A DNA stretch of 64,000 bases from Theristus sp. LFF4_11 (Eukaryota; Nematoda; Chromadorea; Monhysterida; Xyalidae): positions 62,001-126,000 of the forward strand of contig JASANC010003846.1 of assembly GCA_030248135.1 (NCBI GenBank), in the 5' to 3' direction. Below the pieces are notes generated by a model. The model saw only the letters and a program-made list of their open reading frames with translations. It did not search any database and had not been told where the DNA came from. Every line of letters starts with the position of its first letter. Positions within the stretch are counted from its first letter, which is position 1. The position numbers and the translations under genes are program-made. Below, in pieces: positions 46,201 to 61,200 of this stretch.

Positions 46201-49200
46201 TTTTCAAAAAAAAACTGGAAAAAAACCGGTTTTAAAACAGAAAAGAAACCAGTTTTTTTCCTAAACACAACAACATTTTTAGTTGTCGTCGTTGCCGTCG
46301 TTCTTTTTTGGAAAATGAATTTGTGCCTTTGGAAACAGCTGTTTTTACTTTTTCTGCATTTTTGAACTGTTTATAAACAATTTTTTGCAGTTTAAAAATA
46401 TAGAACAGCAGCTTTCATAGCCAAATTTTAATTTACATTTGTCACCGTCGTCGTTCTTTTTTTCAAAAAAATAATAATTCGCCTTGAACTTTACTTTTTT
46501 TATTTTACTGCATTTCATAAATCACAAACAAATTTTGTCCATTGAAAATTCTAACATTCATCAACACAACCACTCAAAAATTTAAAATTTTAAAAAAAGC
46601 AAAGTGCAATTTAAACGGCCCGCGTTTGAATCTGACTACGGTAGCGCACCAGCCAATCAGCTAATGCCCGAAATTATCCAGTCCGACTATACGTGTGAAA
46701 AAAAGTACATGCAAAACAAAACATGCTCAAGCCGTGGCTTTGTGGCGACTTCATGAGCGTCTTGATAATCCATGGATGAAAACGTTTTTGAAGGCATCAC
46801 TATTAGGATAGGATGAAAAAGGGAAATATAACGGAAAGGGAACAAACCTATGGACATAGACTACTTTTGTTAACGTGACGTCGCCACGCATTGTACAAAA
46901 GGGTACAAGAAGCGAGCACTATTAGCACAGTAATGCATAAGTATCCACACTGTGATGTAAGCCGCGAGCAAGATAATGCCTTAGTGTGCCAGTGTTAGCT
47001 GCAGCAAGCATCTCGGCATAATAATAATAATTGCACTAACAGAAAGCACAGCTTCGAGGGAATATGCACACCGTGTTCGTAGACAACCGGTGGCCATTAT
47101 TACTGTGTTGAATACTGCTAACAGTAGACCTACAAGTATAGCCACAAATAGCATTGTGTGTGATAAAATGCTGTCTTTGAGTTGTGCGGTCACAGTTGCT
47201 GCACTCTCTAGTCATCCATTGCAAACGTCAGACGGCTGACGCTTGATGCATGTCTTATGTAGCGTTGTGTTCAGTGATATTTATGCTGTGTTGCTTTGCC
47301 GCTACGCTAAACGGCGGTACATGTACAGGGTGGTACGAAAGTATGTCAGTAGTTTTTCTTGGATCAAAAATTGATCAAGTAAGATGAAATTTGAAACAGA
47401 CGTTTTTCAAAGTTAGAAATTTGATTTGAATTTGATTATTTTGCATATGTGTTTTACTAGTAAAAAGTTATTCACGGAACGTTATGAACGTCTAAGTGTT
47501 TTTTAAACCATAAGTTTTCAAAATGACATTGTAACATTTATAAAGAGTGATGGTCGCGGGAAACCAACAAGCTATGTGTTATCAATTTTTAGGTTCTGTG
47601 ACTCATTACGTTTGTAGAAATGGAAAGGAAACCATTTTCAATCTTTTTGTGGCAATTCACGCTAACCTAAGCAATTTAGGGAATTCGGATCACTTTACCA
47701 ATTTTGAATTGCCGCGTCATGCATAAAACTTTATGAGCGCATTCAGTCGTCTCAGAACAACAATAAAAGATTGTAACATTTAGTAACAAATGTTCCAATT
47801 TTGTTGAGCATTAGTTTTAAATTTTAGCTAAAATTTTTTGTTGCTTAATAAAGTCGCTTCAAAGTAACGACATACATGTACTTTTGGACCACTCGGTGCA
47901 TGTGGTTATCTTTTCCTTCCACCTGCAAAAGTATCCGTTTGCACGCAATGAATGACAAATAGTTTAATGTCTGACGCGGCATTTACGGTATTCGTAAACA
48001 TTGCGTTTGCCAAAACAACAAAACTGCAATCTCAACTTTTATTACGGCTTATTTTATCACAACGCTACATTGGCAAAGGGCAGAACGGTTAGGTTGACGA
48101 GAAGAATTTGCATTCGGTTACCAGAAAGAATTTGCACTAACTATTATTTTGTGTTTTTTCCCTGCCACAATCAATCATTTTCTGCGATACAGCCGTCATT
48201 TAATAGCGTATACTGTAGTTTTGCAGTAAAACTAAACTCATTTACACACATTCAGATGACATTACATTACTTTTTTGTCATTGTAAACATGTGGAAATTA
48301 AACCGAAATTCTATCCTATTTGACTTGAGAAAATGCTACAGGATGACCGAATAAATAAATAAAGCATTCCTTGTGTTCTTCATCAAGGAAAGATCAGTTG
48401 CAGATTAGAAGTTTTTCAAGATTGCTAAGAAATTCCTAATCGTGTGTGCAAGGGAGAAAGAATGAACAGCATAGCACGAATAATCAATTAGTTTGAAAAA
48501 CACGTCTTATTTGACACAATGTAGGATTTCTTTCTGTGCGTCTTTTTTCTTTCATTCAAATTTCGAGCGCTCCTTGCACCCTGAAAAATTTCGAGCTGCC
48601 ATGTTTGCTCGGCCGTTCCGTATTTTGTGGAAACGACAGAAAATAAGAGACATTGTGGAAGCTGTGGGATTGATTGTAACGTATATACAGCTGATACGGT
48701 ACGGTTACGGTCACGGTAGGCTATCTAGACATGCATACATGTGGATGAGCCAAAATTATAATTATGAACAGTGGGAACTGCTTGTATTCAGAATCATAAT
48801 CATAATTTCTTTTTTGAGATGCAATAAATTGAGCTACAGTAAAGCTGCGGTGCACAATTGCGTTTGATTTTTGCGAACACAAAGGCATAACCCACCTCTT
48901 CGTCGTCAATGGGTAGCGGCTTGGCAATGCCCAAGGCCACTGGTCCTTGTGGTGCTGACTTTAACGCCTGCACAGCGTTGTCAAGTGTTGCATTCGTTAG
49001 ACTAACATCGTTTACGTACAGCAAACGGTCACCGGGCACGATGCGACCGTCTTGATGCGCTGGGCCACCAGGCACAAGCGACTTTATAACAATCACAGTT
49101 TCGCCTGGTCTCATTGAATCCTACAATACACACATTATCAATTGATTGTGATCATTTCTTTGGTTTACGATATGTATGTCGATTCCAACGTATAACTCAC

Positions 49201-52200
49201 TTGGTAATCCATCACTGTGAATCCAAGTCCTTTGGCAGCTTTGTGCAACGTTATTGAGACAGGCGTTAATGACCAAACGGCCATGCCGTGTAGCGGTTCC
49301 AATGAGCGACTGCGCATGAATCGCTGCCATTCACGAGTCATTTGCGTTCGTTCGTCACCATTGGTCGCAATTAACAGTTGTTCTGATTTGGCCTGCCGCA
49401 AGTAAAAATGTGTAATTTTTTGTCACAAAAGTGCACAAACTAATTTGAGGAACACCGACTTTAATCATTCGATTATTATCGGCTGTTCCCAACGTTGACA
49501 CCATGTCTCGATAGCGGTCACCAGCAGTTTGCACCGCGTCAGCAGCTGCTGTTCGACCAAGTTGACGTGGCACGAATACATTGGCAGAGAGTGGCAGTTG
49601 CGTCGGTCGCGACACCACCAAACGCACAGCAGCGTTGTCCGGCAGCGACGCTATCGTTCGTCGAACATCAACATGAGAAGCACTGTGCAAACGAACGCCA
49701 TTTATCTGCAAAAATTGATTTTATTTTTGAACAGTCTCAACTAACAAGTATTACGCATTTGCAGCTTCCGCAGTTTTTTAACCGCAGTACCTCCAATAAT
49801 TCATCGCCTGGTCGAAAAAGGCCACATTGGCCTGCCGGTCCGTCGGGATGTATCCTTTGAATATAATGATGTGGTCGTAGTTCTGCACCATTGATCACGT
49901 CAACTGTGCCTTCGAGCGATAGGCCGATACCACTATGAGCAGGTTTTTGCATGCAGCCGATCTTAAACATGATGATGTTGCATTTGACGTTGTGCTTGTA
50001 TTTAGTTATATTGGTTTTAACCCCAGAAATTACTGACAATAATTTCTTGCTCATCGCCAACGATGGCAGTCCAATATCGGCGAATTTCAGCATCGCTCAT
50101 TGGCTCCGGCCTATGGCGCATGCGCTCAGAACTTTGCGATCTAGAGTCGCGAGTAGGCTCCTCTGTCGAGGTAGGCTGAGGCGGCGCAGCTTCATCAGCG
50201 GTTTCAACTGATTCTAACACTTTCGCACTTGATTGCTTAATAGTCGGAGACGTGCTTTGTTGAGCAGCCTCAACGGACGCGGATGACTGCAACTAATTAC
50301 AATACATTTTTTACTTTGATGAAAAACAGCTGTTGACATAATCAATGCAGCAGATGTACCTGTACAGGTTCAGGTTGAACGTCTACACGTTGCTGGTGAG
50401 TATCGGAGGTTTTTTGCAAATCTTTAGCGTGAGTAGCTGTAGCGTCGATATTCATATTGGAAGTGGGTGTAGCGATTTGTTGAGTAGCACCTTCGTTTGT
50501 GGAGCACTGTATGGTTGGCGTTGTGGTAGGTTCTGTGACGGTTGTCGCACGACTGGATGTAACAAGTTTTGAGTCATGCTGCTCTTGGGTTGTTGCGGCA
50601 ACTGCAGTTGTTTGTGACTGACTACTGCTAGCTGCAGCATCAGCCGTTTCAGTTACAGTGGTTGGGTGTGCTGCTGCTGCTGCTGTTGTTGTTGTTGCTT
50701 CTTTGTTCTTATGAATGTCGATCATTTGCGTTTCAGACTCTTGTTCACGTAGCATTGCTAGACAAGCAGCTTGTGGACTGCCAGTAAGGAAACGGACCAG
50801 TTTTAAGCGAACGTGTTTGCCAGAATTGACGAGCAGACGCACTGAATCGGCATGTGAAAGGCCTTCCAAAGATTGTCCGTTTACCTGGCAAAAGGTACGT
50901 AATTTACCGCTTACCGCATTAATTATGGCTGACACTGTAAGTGAATGTTTGCAATTTTTGATGTCATCAACATTTTTAAAGATGGATATAATATGGTGTG
51001 CTAACGGTTTGGATTAGAACGTTGTCTCGAGTAAAGAATAGGAAAGGATTTTAAAGAAGCATTCTCTCAACGCAACTGAAACACGAGCGCAAACTAGCCG
51101 TTTGAAAACAACATTGAAGTGGCTGCTGTAGCCTGAGAAGGCATAAATGGTCCAGATTATGTTTGCAACTATGTGTTTCAACTTCACCAGTTTTCTAGAG
51201 CGGGCACCTTCTTTCTCAACAGACAACGAACAGAAATAGCTTCAATCGACACAGAATGCATTCAGCGTTGTTCTAACGCATCAAGCGGCATGTGTCTATT
51301 CATGGTGACGTTGTTGACGTGCATGAACAAAAAATCTATATGCAGTATAGTGAATCGCCATTCTACTCGTTCCTGTGTATTTTAGTCGGCTGCTTTTTCA
51401 GACTGTTACTGCATTTTGACTTGGCCAGTCTTTTCAAGAATACCGTGTATGAGCGCGCGCATGTCTTCTATCTGATGTTTTTTAAGCTGTTACATCTAAA
51501 TACATTTTACAGGCGGACGTGCACGCATCTGCCACAGCCGGCTATTTACTTTGTTTAGATAAAAACACTACATAGTTTGCCTTTTCATGGATTTGCTTTT
51601 TTTCTTGGTTTACTCTTCTGTATTGGGGTCTGAAGCAGGGAAAGTGTGTAATTCTGAGTTGTTAAACTGACCCTTTGCTTGTATGTATTATCATTTTGTG
51701 CAAAGGAGGCAAAGTAATGTTCAATGGATCTGTAGAAACGCCGCACAGCTGAAAACTCAACGCTCTGTTTTGCGCCCGAACGTAGTCCGAATATCAATCA
51801 ATCAAAATAATTTCACTCGTGAAAAAAATTGATTAATTTTGTTGTTTATTTTGCTAGCACAAAAGTGCCGTCAGATACGCTCAGTTTTGTTGCTGCACGC
51901 ACGCAGCCGTGAAACATTTTTCTTATCTGTGCGTGCAAATGCATATTGGGACACTTTTAATAAAAAAGATAATACACATCTATCCGCATGTCATAAACTT
52001 GCATGTACATATGTATGTAGCTACATGTATGTAGCCTGGTCAGCTTCGATATTCGCAAAACCTATCCTTACATATCTAATGCTTTTGGTTATGGATGATT
52101 CTTAGTTATTTCAGTTACCTTGCACATTTTCAGCCTTGTATTGGTTTTAACATTTTAACATCAATTTTAGAAACAGTAGATGCAAATGGTTGACAAAAGT

Positions 52201-55200
52201 ATTCATAGATTGAGCTAAAAATTAAAAAAAACAGTGGAACTAACCGCTAGTATCAGATCATGCACTTGAATGTTGCCGTTGCGCGCAGCAGCAGTGTTTG
52301 GCACCAAATTTTTTACGAACACGCCAGATATTTCTTCTGATGAAAATTAAAACATAAGAACAGCAATACAGTATGCGAAAACAGGTGTTAAAATTTGTTC
52401 AGAAAGATTCATTAATGCAGAAAAAATCAAAGACCGCAATTTTTCAAATTTCACATTTCTCCACAAAAACTTTACCTCGTCTGTGTACGTAACCAGCAAC
52501 AGTGATTCCAAGGCCAAGTTTCGGATCACGCTCCAGCTCCACGTCAAACGTGTCAACTTGCGTTGAAATCCAGTTCGACCGGCAGAAGGTCGTTAAGGCC
52601 TACAATAATTCAAGAAAATTTGCGCGTTGTTGAGTCATACCGTTAAATTGTTTTAGTTAAATGTTATGTATGGTTTCGGTTTCAGTTTGAAATTGGTTGG
52701 TGGACTAAAGTAAGTAAAATGTAATTGTTTTAAGCATTCAGAGGGATTTAGACACTACATTAATATCAACAAAAATTATATAATGTAATATCACCAAACA
52801 ACAGAAAATTTAGCAGCTGTTTTTAGTTGCGTTTTAGTTTTAGTTGTTGAGTCACATAAATTTGTTAAACAACCGGTGACGTTATTGTAAATAAGCCTGT
52901 GTTGGAGGCAGTCTGTAAAGGTTTGCGTTAGCCGTGGTTTCGTACACCATGTGCTGTATTTATGCAATGTGAATGTGTTGAAGTAAAAACGTTTTTGAAA
53001 TGAGAGCCTTCATTCTCAGTCGATGCCTTGTCAATCAGTTTCTTGTCGCACTCAGCTGCCGGTTTTAGCAGTTCATTCCGTTTTCATCTTTGTGTTTTTC
53101 TGCAGTTACGTAGATGCGTTGAACACGTGCTGTTAGCACTTCAGCACTTTTTAGCGCAAGATTTAGTGATGATTTAGCACTTTGAAAAAATTACGTTGCG
53201 AAAGGGCTTGGGCTGGATGGTGGAAGATTAAATTTCAGTGCCGCTCAGTTTGAACTGTATGAGATTTGAGAGCAACGGCGATAGATGTGCATACATAAGT
53301 CAGCTACATATGCATTGTTACTTAGTTGTTATACGTCAGTTAAAATGAAAAAGAAGACTTATAGTGTCTGGCATGCGCTTTGTTCTTTAATGGTGGGGCA
53401 ACTGTTACATCACGATGCATGCACAGTTGAGTATGGAAATATAAAAACGCCGGTTATGCAGATTACGGTTCTGTATTTGCCTGACGCGGAAGGTGTACAC
53501 ATGTATATGTTGTATGCATGTCAGAAAGGGCGAGCTTACTGTCCAGTGTCCACCGTACTGCGTTCGTCCAAAGTTTTGACATGCGCTTTTAATTTAACTT
53601 GCAGGCACATTGTACCCTTGAAATTTTTGCATGAACAATGCGCTTAAATTAGTATCGCTTCCACATCAAAATACACACGTGTCAAAAGTGTCGTTGAAAC
53701 TTACGTTGAATTTCGCCGGTTTCCTCAAGATCATCTTGCGCACCTGAACAGCCAATCTGCCATTGGGCGAATCCACATAGATTGTCTCCGGCTCGAGATG
53801 CCGAGCGGTGGGTTTACTTTTTGGCATTATTATCAACCGTGATTTCCGGAACTAACAGTATTTTCACTGATTCATTTTTTTAGTTCAGCTGCTTCTCACT
53901 TCTTGCTGCCATGGAAGTTCGAAGAACCCTTTGTGATGTAACATGTACGATGTATAATCATTCAGTTTCTTGTGAGCACATGGGATTTCTAAGGTAACGG
54001 CAATATTAGCTGATAACCTGACTTTAGCAATTAGCATGGTTTCACAAACAAACATGCATGAATGACGATATAGGCGATATCTGATTTTGTGAAATATACA
54101 ATTTTATATTGTTAAGAGCACAAATGAAGTTCTCAATAAGGGGCTAAAAACGACAACTTGGTAAGAAAACTTCATGTGATGCATTTTCGTTTTTTTTGCG
54201 CGCCGACTTTGTCATGGGTCTTGTGGGGATTCCGCAGTCGTTATTGACGATATGTGCGACGCATTGCAAAAATGACAGCGTAGAAGTTTAACATGCAGGG
54301 TGTCGTAAAAAATTCAATGGGAAAAGCAGTTTTTTTTCTAAAGTATGGTTCAACAGTAAGATCTCAAATTTTAAACAAGGAGAAGTATACTGTTAAATGA
54401 AATGATATCAAGAAATGAAGCAAAGTTTGGCGCTGTTGCCTACTGTTTGATATTTTTAAACTTGTAAAAACTTAATATTTTTATGAAAAAACATCACTAT
54501 AAAAACAGTAGCCTTTTCGATTTTTCTGCACTTCATATCATCTCGTTTTCAACAAAATCACGTTGAGCGTGAGCCCATGCTGGGGAAAGCGTGAGGTGTA
54601 ACTTTATCTTTTTGTTCATTCAGTTTTTGGAATCTCCAAGGGCAACACTTTTCGCAAACAAACAGTCCAAACAAACGCTCCAAGCACTCGCAAGCATTCG
54701 CTGTTACTGTTCCAAGATATTGAACCAGATCGAGAAAAAATCCCGTTGTTTTTTCAAACACTCTGTACATGCACGTTGCAGAAACATATAACGCTAGAAA
54801 ACAGGCATATCAAGCAGAGTTCGATAAAAGCCGCGCGCATTTCTATTCCAATCGTGAATTACATTTTTGGGCTGATTTTGAGTGGTATGTACACATTCAT
54901 GTACATGCATACGGTACAAGTGCTGTATTGTCGCATGTGAGCACAATTTCAAGCCCCCGGAGACCTATATCGCGGCATGTTTAGCCTGCAATGTGTATCG
55001 TTAGTTGCGCTGCCAGTATGGAAGTACGTAGTCTCAAGAAAACGTGCGTCGCTCGCTGCAACGTTCCTTCTACTTATGGCTGCAATGTATGATGCTTGTA
55101 TCCACAGATGTTGGCGCCTTATTGCAGAAACTACGTGTTGTTTAGCGTCAGGATGTACTGCACAGACGTAAGGTGCGCAAGCATTATTACTTTGCATATG

Positions 55201-58200
55201 CCATGGCTGAATCGATTGGAATCCGCTAGACATCTATAATACGGTTAAACCTTTTGAACGCTGGGTTTCGCTGACTTTTTACAGGGGTTGCTGTTGTGTA
55301 TGGTAGCTTGGTTCGTAGTAAGCTGCCAGTGCACAAAGCAGCAAAATATGAATCGGCTCGTCGATTTGCTGTTGCTACACATGAGTGCCACTAGGCGGCA
55401 TGCCAAACGTGTCGTACAGTGATCGTTGTGTGTTGAACGGAACAGACATGTCGTCATACCTTGCAATCACAATTTTTCAACTTATAAACCAACACGAGGC
55501 CGCATAATAATAAACACGATGATTGATGACAACCAGTGCCATATGCCTTGACTGCTAACTTTGTCAATAACCAGCTTGATGGCTCTGTCCACCAATGCAT
55601 TTGGGCATTTAGGTAGTTTCGCAAAACTTATGGCACGCTATTTAACAATTTGCAAGAAAACATTGCTACGTACCGAAAAAATTACTAAAATCACGTGTTA
55701 TACATAGCATAGTGAACGTGTTTTGTAGCCCCTTTTTCAGTATGCACGAGATTCGTCAAAACATGACATTATGCCAAGCATAACGACTATAATTGTATAT
55801 AGAAACTAGCATCATGAAACAAAGAATATAATGATTCAAATATTTTTTACTTTGAAAACAGAAGAGCCAATTTATTATGTGCGTCAAGAATATTGTCGTA
55901 AATGCATGGATGTGTAGTACTTAACACGCATCTAATGTACGTAGTACCTACACTAGACGGCTCATGATTCAAAACAAGTCCAGAAAGTTCGCGGGATGTA
56001 AGTCAGTAATATAAATAAATAAGCTGCACAAAGACGCGTATATTGGCCAATGGCGGTACGTCTCAATTTAGGCCACAGCGGACTTGCGTGTTGGTTGATC
56101 ATGTATGTAACACAGCTCACAACTTCTAACGTAGACAAAAGCAACATATGAGCGCAGATATACACCACCGCAAATATTCGCGGCGCTACCAAGTGGAAAT
56201 AAGAAAAATAACTGCGCACTGGGGGAGCGCGCCGGCAGACTGTGGACATGTGTGTGCTCCATGAGGAGGAAATAACATGCAACGGCCGGGGCGGTGCTGG
56301 TCACCAGACCACTGAAATGACACGCGCATTGCTCTCGGCTCGTTTGCTGCCAGCCCATATAAATATTGAAATGTACGTACAGCGTGCCTGGTGCAACATG
56401 CACAAAAAGGCAACGCTGTGACTGAAATCCAACAGATAGATGGCGCAAAGTGACGGCCGCGCTTGCACTAGAGTTTGTGTTATGTGTTATGTCCAAAAAT
56501 TCAATGAACACACATGCTGAGAGACATGTGCTTGCATGAAGCTTATTGTACATGTGCAGAAACATCTCGCCAGCCGCAGCTGTGCCGCCTCTTGCCTATC
56601 TTTCATGTGTACTTTTCGTTTGCTTGTCGCAGATGTTGCCCCATTTCGATCACTTGGCAAAGTCGAAGAGTCGTATCGAATCGCGGTGCAAAGGACGCCT
56701 TGCGTTTGCTTGCTTGTGTTTAAGGGCTCTGCTCAGCAATTACAAAAATTCCCATCTTCCATCTTTTGCATTATCGCTAGAAGATGCTGAAAAGCTTTTT
56801 TGATTTCCATACAACGACAGCATGTATGTATCACAGACAATACCTACGAAGCCGTCTAAAGTGTCTTGAAAACACACAGTGGCATTTCATGAGTGATTTT
56901 GTGTGGCTTGCTTGTAGTTTGTGCGCCAGAGTGTGTATGTGTGTGTATGTAGTCATTAGAATAGCGGCGTATGACGGCTACGCCTGTTTGTTATCCTGTG
57001 CGCACTGTGCAGTTTGTTCAATTAAGTATGCCGTGATACAACACAGCGAACATGTGCATGATGTAAGGTGCGTCATGCGTATATGTGGATGCATACAATA
57101 TACGTAGTTTATACAAGATGGCGGGCTCTCAAAAACAAATCAGTTTTCAAGTGCAGGCAACCAAGCTGTTGCTGAGTGTTCAGAAACTTTGATTTTTTTG
57201 CGTCATGAAGTGCGAGCATTGCAAATTTATCAAGTTCTTGTTTTTGATTACTGTTGTGCGCTAGCATCTGGTTGCGTAACTAGAAATTTCTGCGGTTAAG
57301 AATGAAAACTGACAAAGTACCACACAGACAAAATTACTTTTAGCGAATAAAAATTTTGACATTGTGGTACATGTGTACGTACGTTTTTTCAGCTTTTAAT
57401 TTTTCCAGCTATGAAAATGTGCGTGTTGAGTGATACTTTGCAGCTGTTACTCGCTTTCATACTACAGCATATGCAACGGACATCTTACTAAAGCGCCGCC
57501 ATTCATGGAGGTTGAAGCGCGCTGACGCGCGTCACTTCGCTACACATTCATGAAGCAAAAAAGCAGCGCCCTTCAGCGCGCGTCAGCGCGCTTCAGTTTT
57601 GGAACATACGCACATTCATACGCACGTTCATGTTAGCGCGCGTCAGCGCGCGTCAACGCGCTTCAGCGCGCGCGTGCATGAATGGGCCTTAAATAAAACA
57701 CGCTTGACCTTTGCAGAAACCTGGACGCATTGTCGCAGCTTTTCCTTCCTTTTACAATACTAGTAGGGATGGAAAAACCCGGGTTTTTATATTTTTTTGT
57801 GAGAAGAAACCGACTGAAAATTCAGATTTTTTTCTATTGTTAAAAAATCGGTTTTTTTAAATTTTGGTTAAAAAGCCGGTTTCTTTTCATAAAAAAATGG
57901 TTTATTTTCTGTGCCATCCCCAGATACTACCAATTCTATTGTACGTTTTATGAACAACTGGGTTAAGTATGTATTATTACCGTGTACAAGTAACTTACAT
58001 GCATTAATGTATTCTCAGAAAATGGTACTGCCGCTATTTTTATGGATATTGCAACGAACCAATACTGTGCAACCAAAAAATATAGCATCCACTGTTACTC
58101 AGCGATAAGAACTCAGAAACTTTTAAAATCAAGGTGAAGTCGCGGTTGATTGAAGATACACGGTGTTGCAAAAAAATACTTTTTTTGAATTTTCTTATAT

Positions 58201-61200
58201 AACCAGTCAACTCAATTTGGTTAACCAGTTTTGTAGCTTCCCAGGGACTAGAATTGTTCCAAATAATAGAGAAGTCGTGTAAAAACCCAAGCTTCTGGTT
58301 TGCTCATGTCTATATTTTGATTTTCAATCATATTCAGGGTGAGCCAAAAAGGTTCCAAAATCAAAATGCTCCAACTGACTTGTGCTGAGATCTTTCGAAC
58401 TGAAAATTGGAACACTATTAGAACACTTTGAACAGTTTTCCTGGCCAAATTTTTTTCAGGATATGTTGCCATTATTATTCACTACAGCAGAATATCTTGA
58501 AAACATAAGAAATCGATAAATGTGTGAAATACAGACGGTTGATTTAGCTGTAACAAATACCAAACGATAAACGTTTGGTGGCAACCCGAGTGTTTACAAC
58601 ACATAAAAAAGATGAAAAAAGCAATTCGCACATAGTATCAGATAGCTTGAAAATATCGAACCCCGAATCCCAACTAAGCAGACTTTGATAACTCTGATGG
58701 TTTATTTTGAGTCTGAGTGTGCGCGAGTGGTTCTGTTCAAAGCAAATGCAAATTTATAGTTTCAAACACAAATTGTTTTTACTTTTTTCAATTCCCGCGA
58801 TTTGCCACTGTGATTCATTATAGCAGACTGATTGTTTTCTGCAGTGAAAAATTCAGATTATCGATAACCATTATTTTTGTGTCAAAAATTGTTATTTTTT
58901 GAAAATAACATTGTAAAAATAAGCTGAAACGTGTAAATTATGAAAAAAATTGAACCAGAAAAAACTCTCCCAAAAAATGTTGGATGTAGTTGATTTTTTA
59001 GTTGTCTTGATGAGTTTCACAGCCTTTTTGAAGCATCCACAAAAGCAGTAGTTATAATAGATCACTGACCACATCTTCGAACACGAGATTTGACGCGCTG
59101 TCGTTTGCATTTGCTGGTGTGCCACTGACAGCAGACGGTGATGATGCTGCGTCGTGTGCAGCGGTTGGCAAGCTCGCATCGGTTGGTGCACCGGACGTCT
59201 CCACATGCTCCTGTTCAACCCGTTCCCATTTCCGCTTTGAACCGCGACTAACGCCATTGCTTGGTGCAGTTGTGACCGCAGGTTTGGCTGTAAACAGACG
59301 TGTTTCAAGCTGTGGATCATCGAACTGAATAAATGTGTTTTTCATTTTCCGTACGTAAAATACGTACGTACATATTGCAGAAGTATACATACCAACAGAA
59401 ACTTGAGGTTGTTCAAGTAGTGGTGATGCAGCTGTAGAAGTTCCTGGTGCCGTTGTGCTTGCGCCGCTAACGTCTGTCGGCTGTTTTGCTGTTGATTGAA
59501 TCGCAGCTGGTTCATCTGTTGCTAAGTCTGAGATTTCATCTTTCGACGTCGCTTGAGTGTCTGAGGTTGTTGCGAGACTGTTATTACCAGCTGCAGCGGT
59601 GTCGGCAACCAGAGGACTAGCTGGGGCTACCAATGGTGCTGCTGCAACAAGATAACATACATGATTCTGCTACATGCTTCATGTGCATATCAGTAGGCAA
59701 TACATTGACACAAGAACAGTGATTAGTCAAACTGTTTTTTTGTGAATTTGAGTACATACCGACGGGCGCCTCGGCAGGCAATGGTGAAGACGGCTTTACA
59801 TCGGCAATGGCAGTGACGGCGTCATCCTTTTCTGGTGGCGAGCACTGCATCTTCTGCACGTGCTCGTCAAAAGCAATCGGGTCGAAAACGGTCTTTGTGG
59901 CAATCACAAACGCACCGCGGTCAGCATGCGAATCTGAAGTGTTCAGTAATTGACTTGTTGTGTGATGATTTTTTGAAGAAAACATTTTGGACCTGGTTTT
60001 AGCTGATTACTATAACTGATTATTACGAAAAAACACGTAACTGGTTCGTTGCTTACCAATATCATCGTGCGGCGCTGGCACCGGTCGACCGACCGTTAAC
60101 GTCACTCCTTTTGTGGTGTCTTGTTGTCTGAGTATCATTGCGACCTGTTGCGACGACATGCCGTGCAGATTGATGCCGCTGATCTGCAGCAAATGATCCC
60201 CCGGACGCAATCGTCCATCCTAAATAGATCATCAGCATTGCTTGCTTGCTCATCATGCTTTTGGTGCTCGTGTTACAAACGCAGGCCCCTATTCACTAAG
60301 CCCTGACCTTGGCGGCCGGTGCACCAGCGAGTACGGTTTTGACGACGACTCCGGTGCTGCGTCCACCGACGATGCCGAAACCGAGGCCGCTCTCGTCACT
60401 ACGCAGTTCTATCACTTGCACTTGCGTCCAGTCGCCGGTTAGCTGAAGCAAGATATGCACGCGAGAGTAGATACAGATATACAGTAGTTGAATTTCTTTC
60501 ACAAAAAGAAATGGACACAGAGACCATTGACGAAATGACGACATGACTAAGAAATAAGTTTCTGCACTATCCGTCCGTGGTTGCCAACTAGTCTTGTGTC
60601 TGATTTCAGTCATATCCGGTTTTGGTTCCACGGTTGTTTATTCGTTATAGATTTTCATGATTTCACGATTGGTAAAAAACCCACTTTCTGCATTTGTTGA
60701 AGCCATCTTGGTATTGGATACCGATTATACCGTCTTCCGCAGCAGCGGTAGTAATTCAACATCACATCGAGATAAACAATTGGAATTTAATTGGAGACTA
60801 CTATGTGTACATGTATTGTTCTAGTACGATAGAAACTGGATTAAGTTTGCAACAATTCCCTTGATGAGAGATTCACTGAGCATGTATTGTGGATTTATTC
60901 ACACGTGTCTGGACAAACGTGACGTCATTTTATTTAAAAACGCCCGTTTGTCAAAGTACAGGCACTAAAATTTCAGTTTGGTGTGACTGATTCGACATTC
61001 ACCATTTGTTTACGGGAAGAAATCGGCTAAACGGATAGTCTGGTTTGCTGTGAACGACAAGCGCATGTTTTGTGGCACATGACGTCATTTCAGTGGGACA
61101 CGTTTAAAAAAATAGGCCATATCTCCTTCACGGATACGCTGTACATGCCCATGCAACTTCAGCAATTTGTTCGAGGGCAGCAGTGTGTCCAGCCAGACAA

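Larger units (their letters stand above)
44713..48895 (-). other. Intron 15 of the multi-PDZ gene with an embedded foldback and tentative exon 16
   Basis: A ~4.1 kb intron holding the TIR elements at 45640-46690 and 47326-47898. At its low-coordinate end is tentative exon 16: [10 protein letters not shown] before ACG|gtgaat. Its upstream border is either an AAG acceptor at 44755 or an in-frame ATG at 44784-44782, which would make it a first exon of a shorter isoform carrying PDZ6-PDZ13. Confidence 0.5.

Noticed and set aside
48493..48867. 124-codon plus-strand frame
   Set aside because: It overlaps a dispersed repeat (also at 28816-28880, inverted) and lacks coding features.
53285..53647. 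120-codon plus-strand frame in intron 7
   Set aside because: No recognisable motif, no splice context and opposite strand to the host gene. Length is within chance for a window this size.
53705..53851. Exon 7 ATG as proof of a separate gene
   Set aside because: An acceptor at 53852 joins it in phase 0 to exon 6, so an internal exon explains it equally well. Kept only as a possible alternative start.
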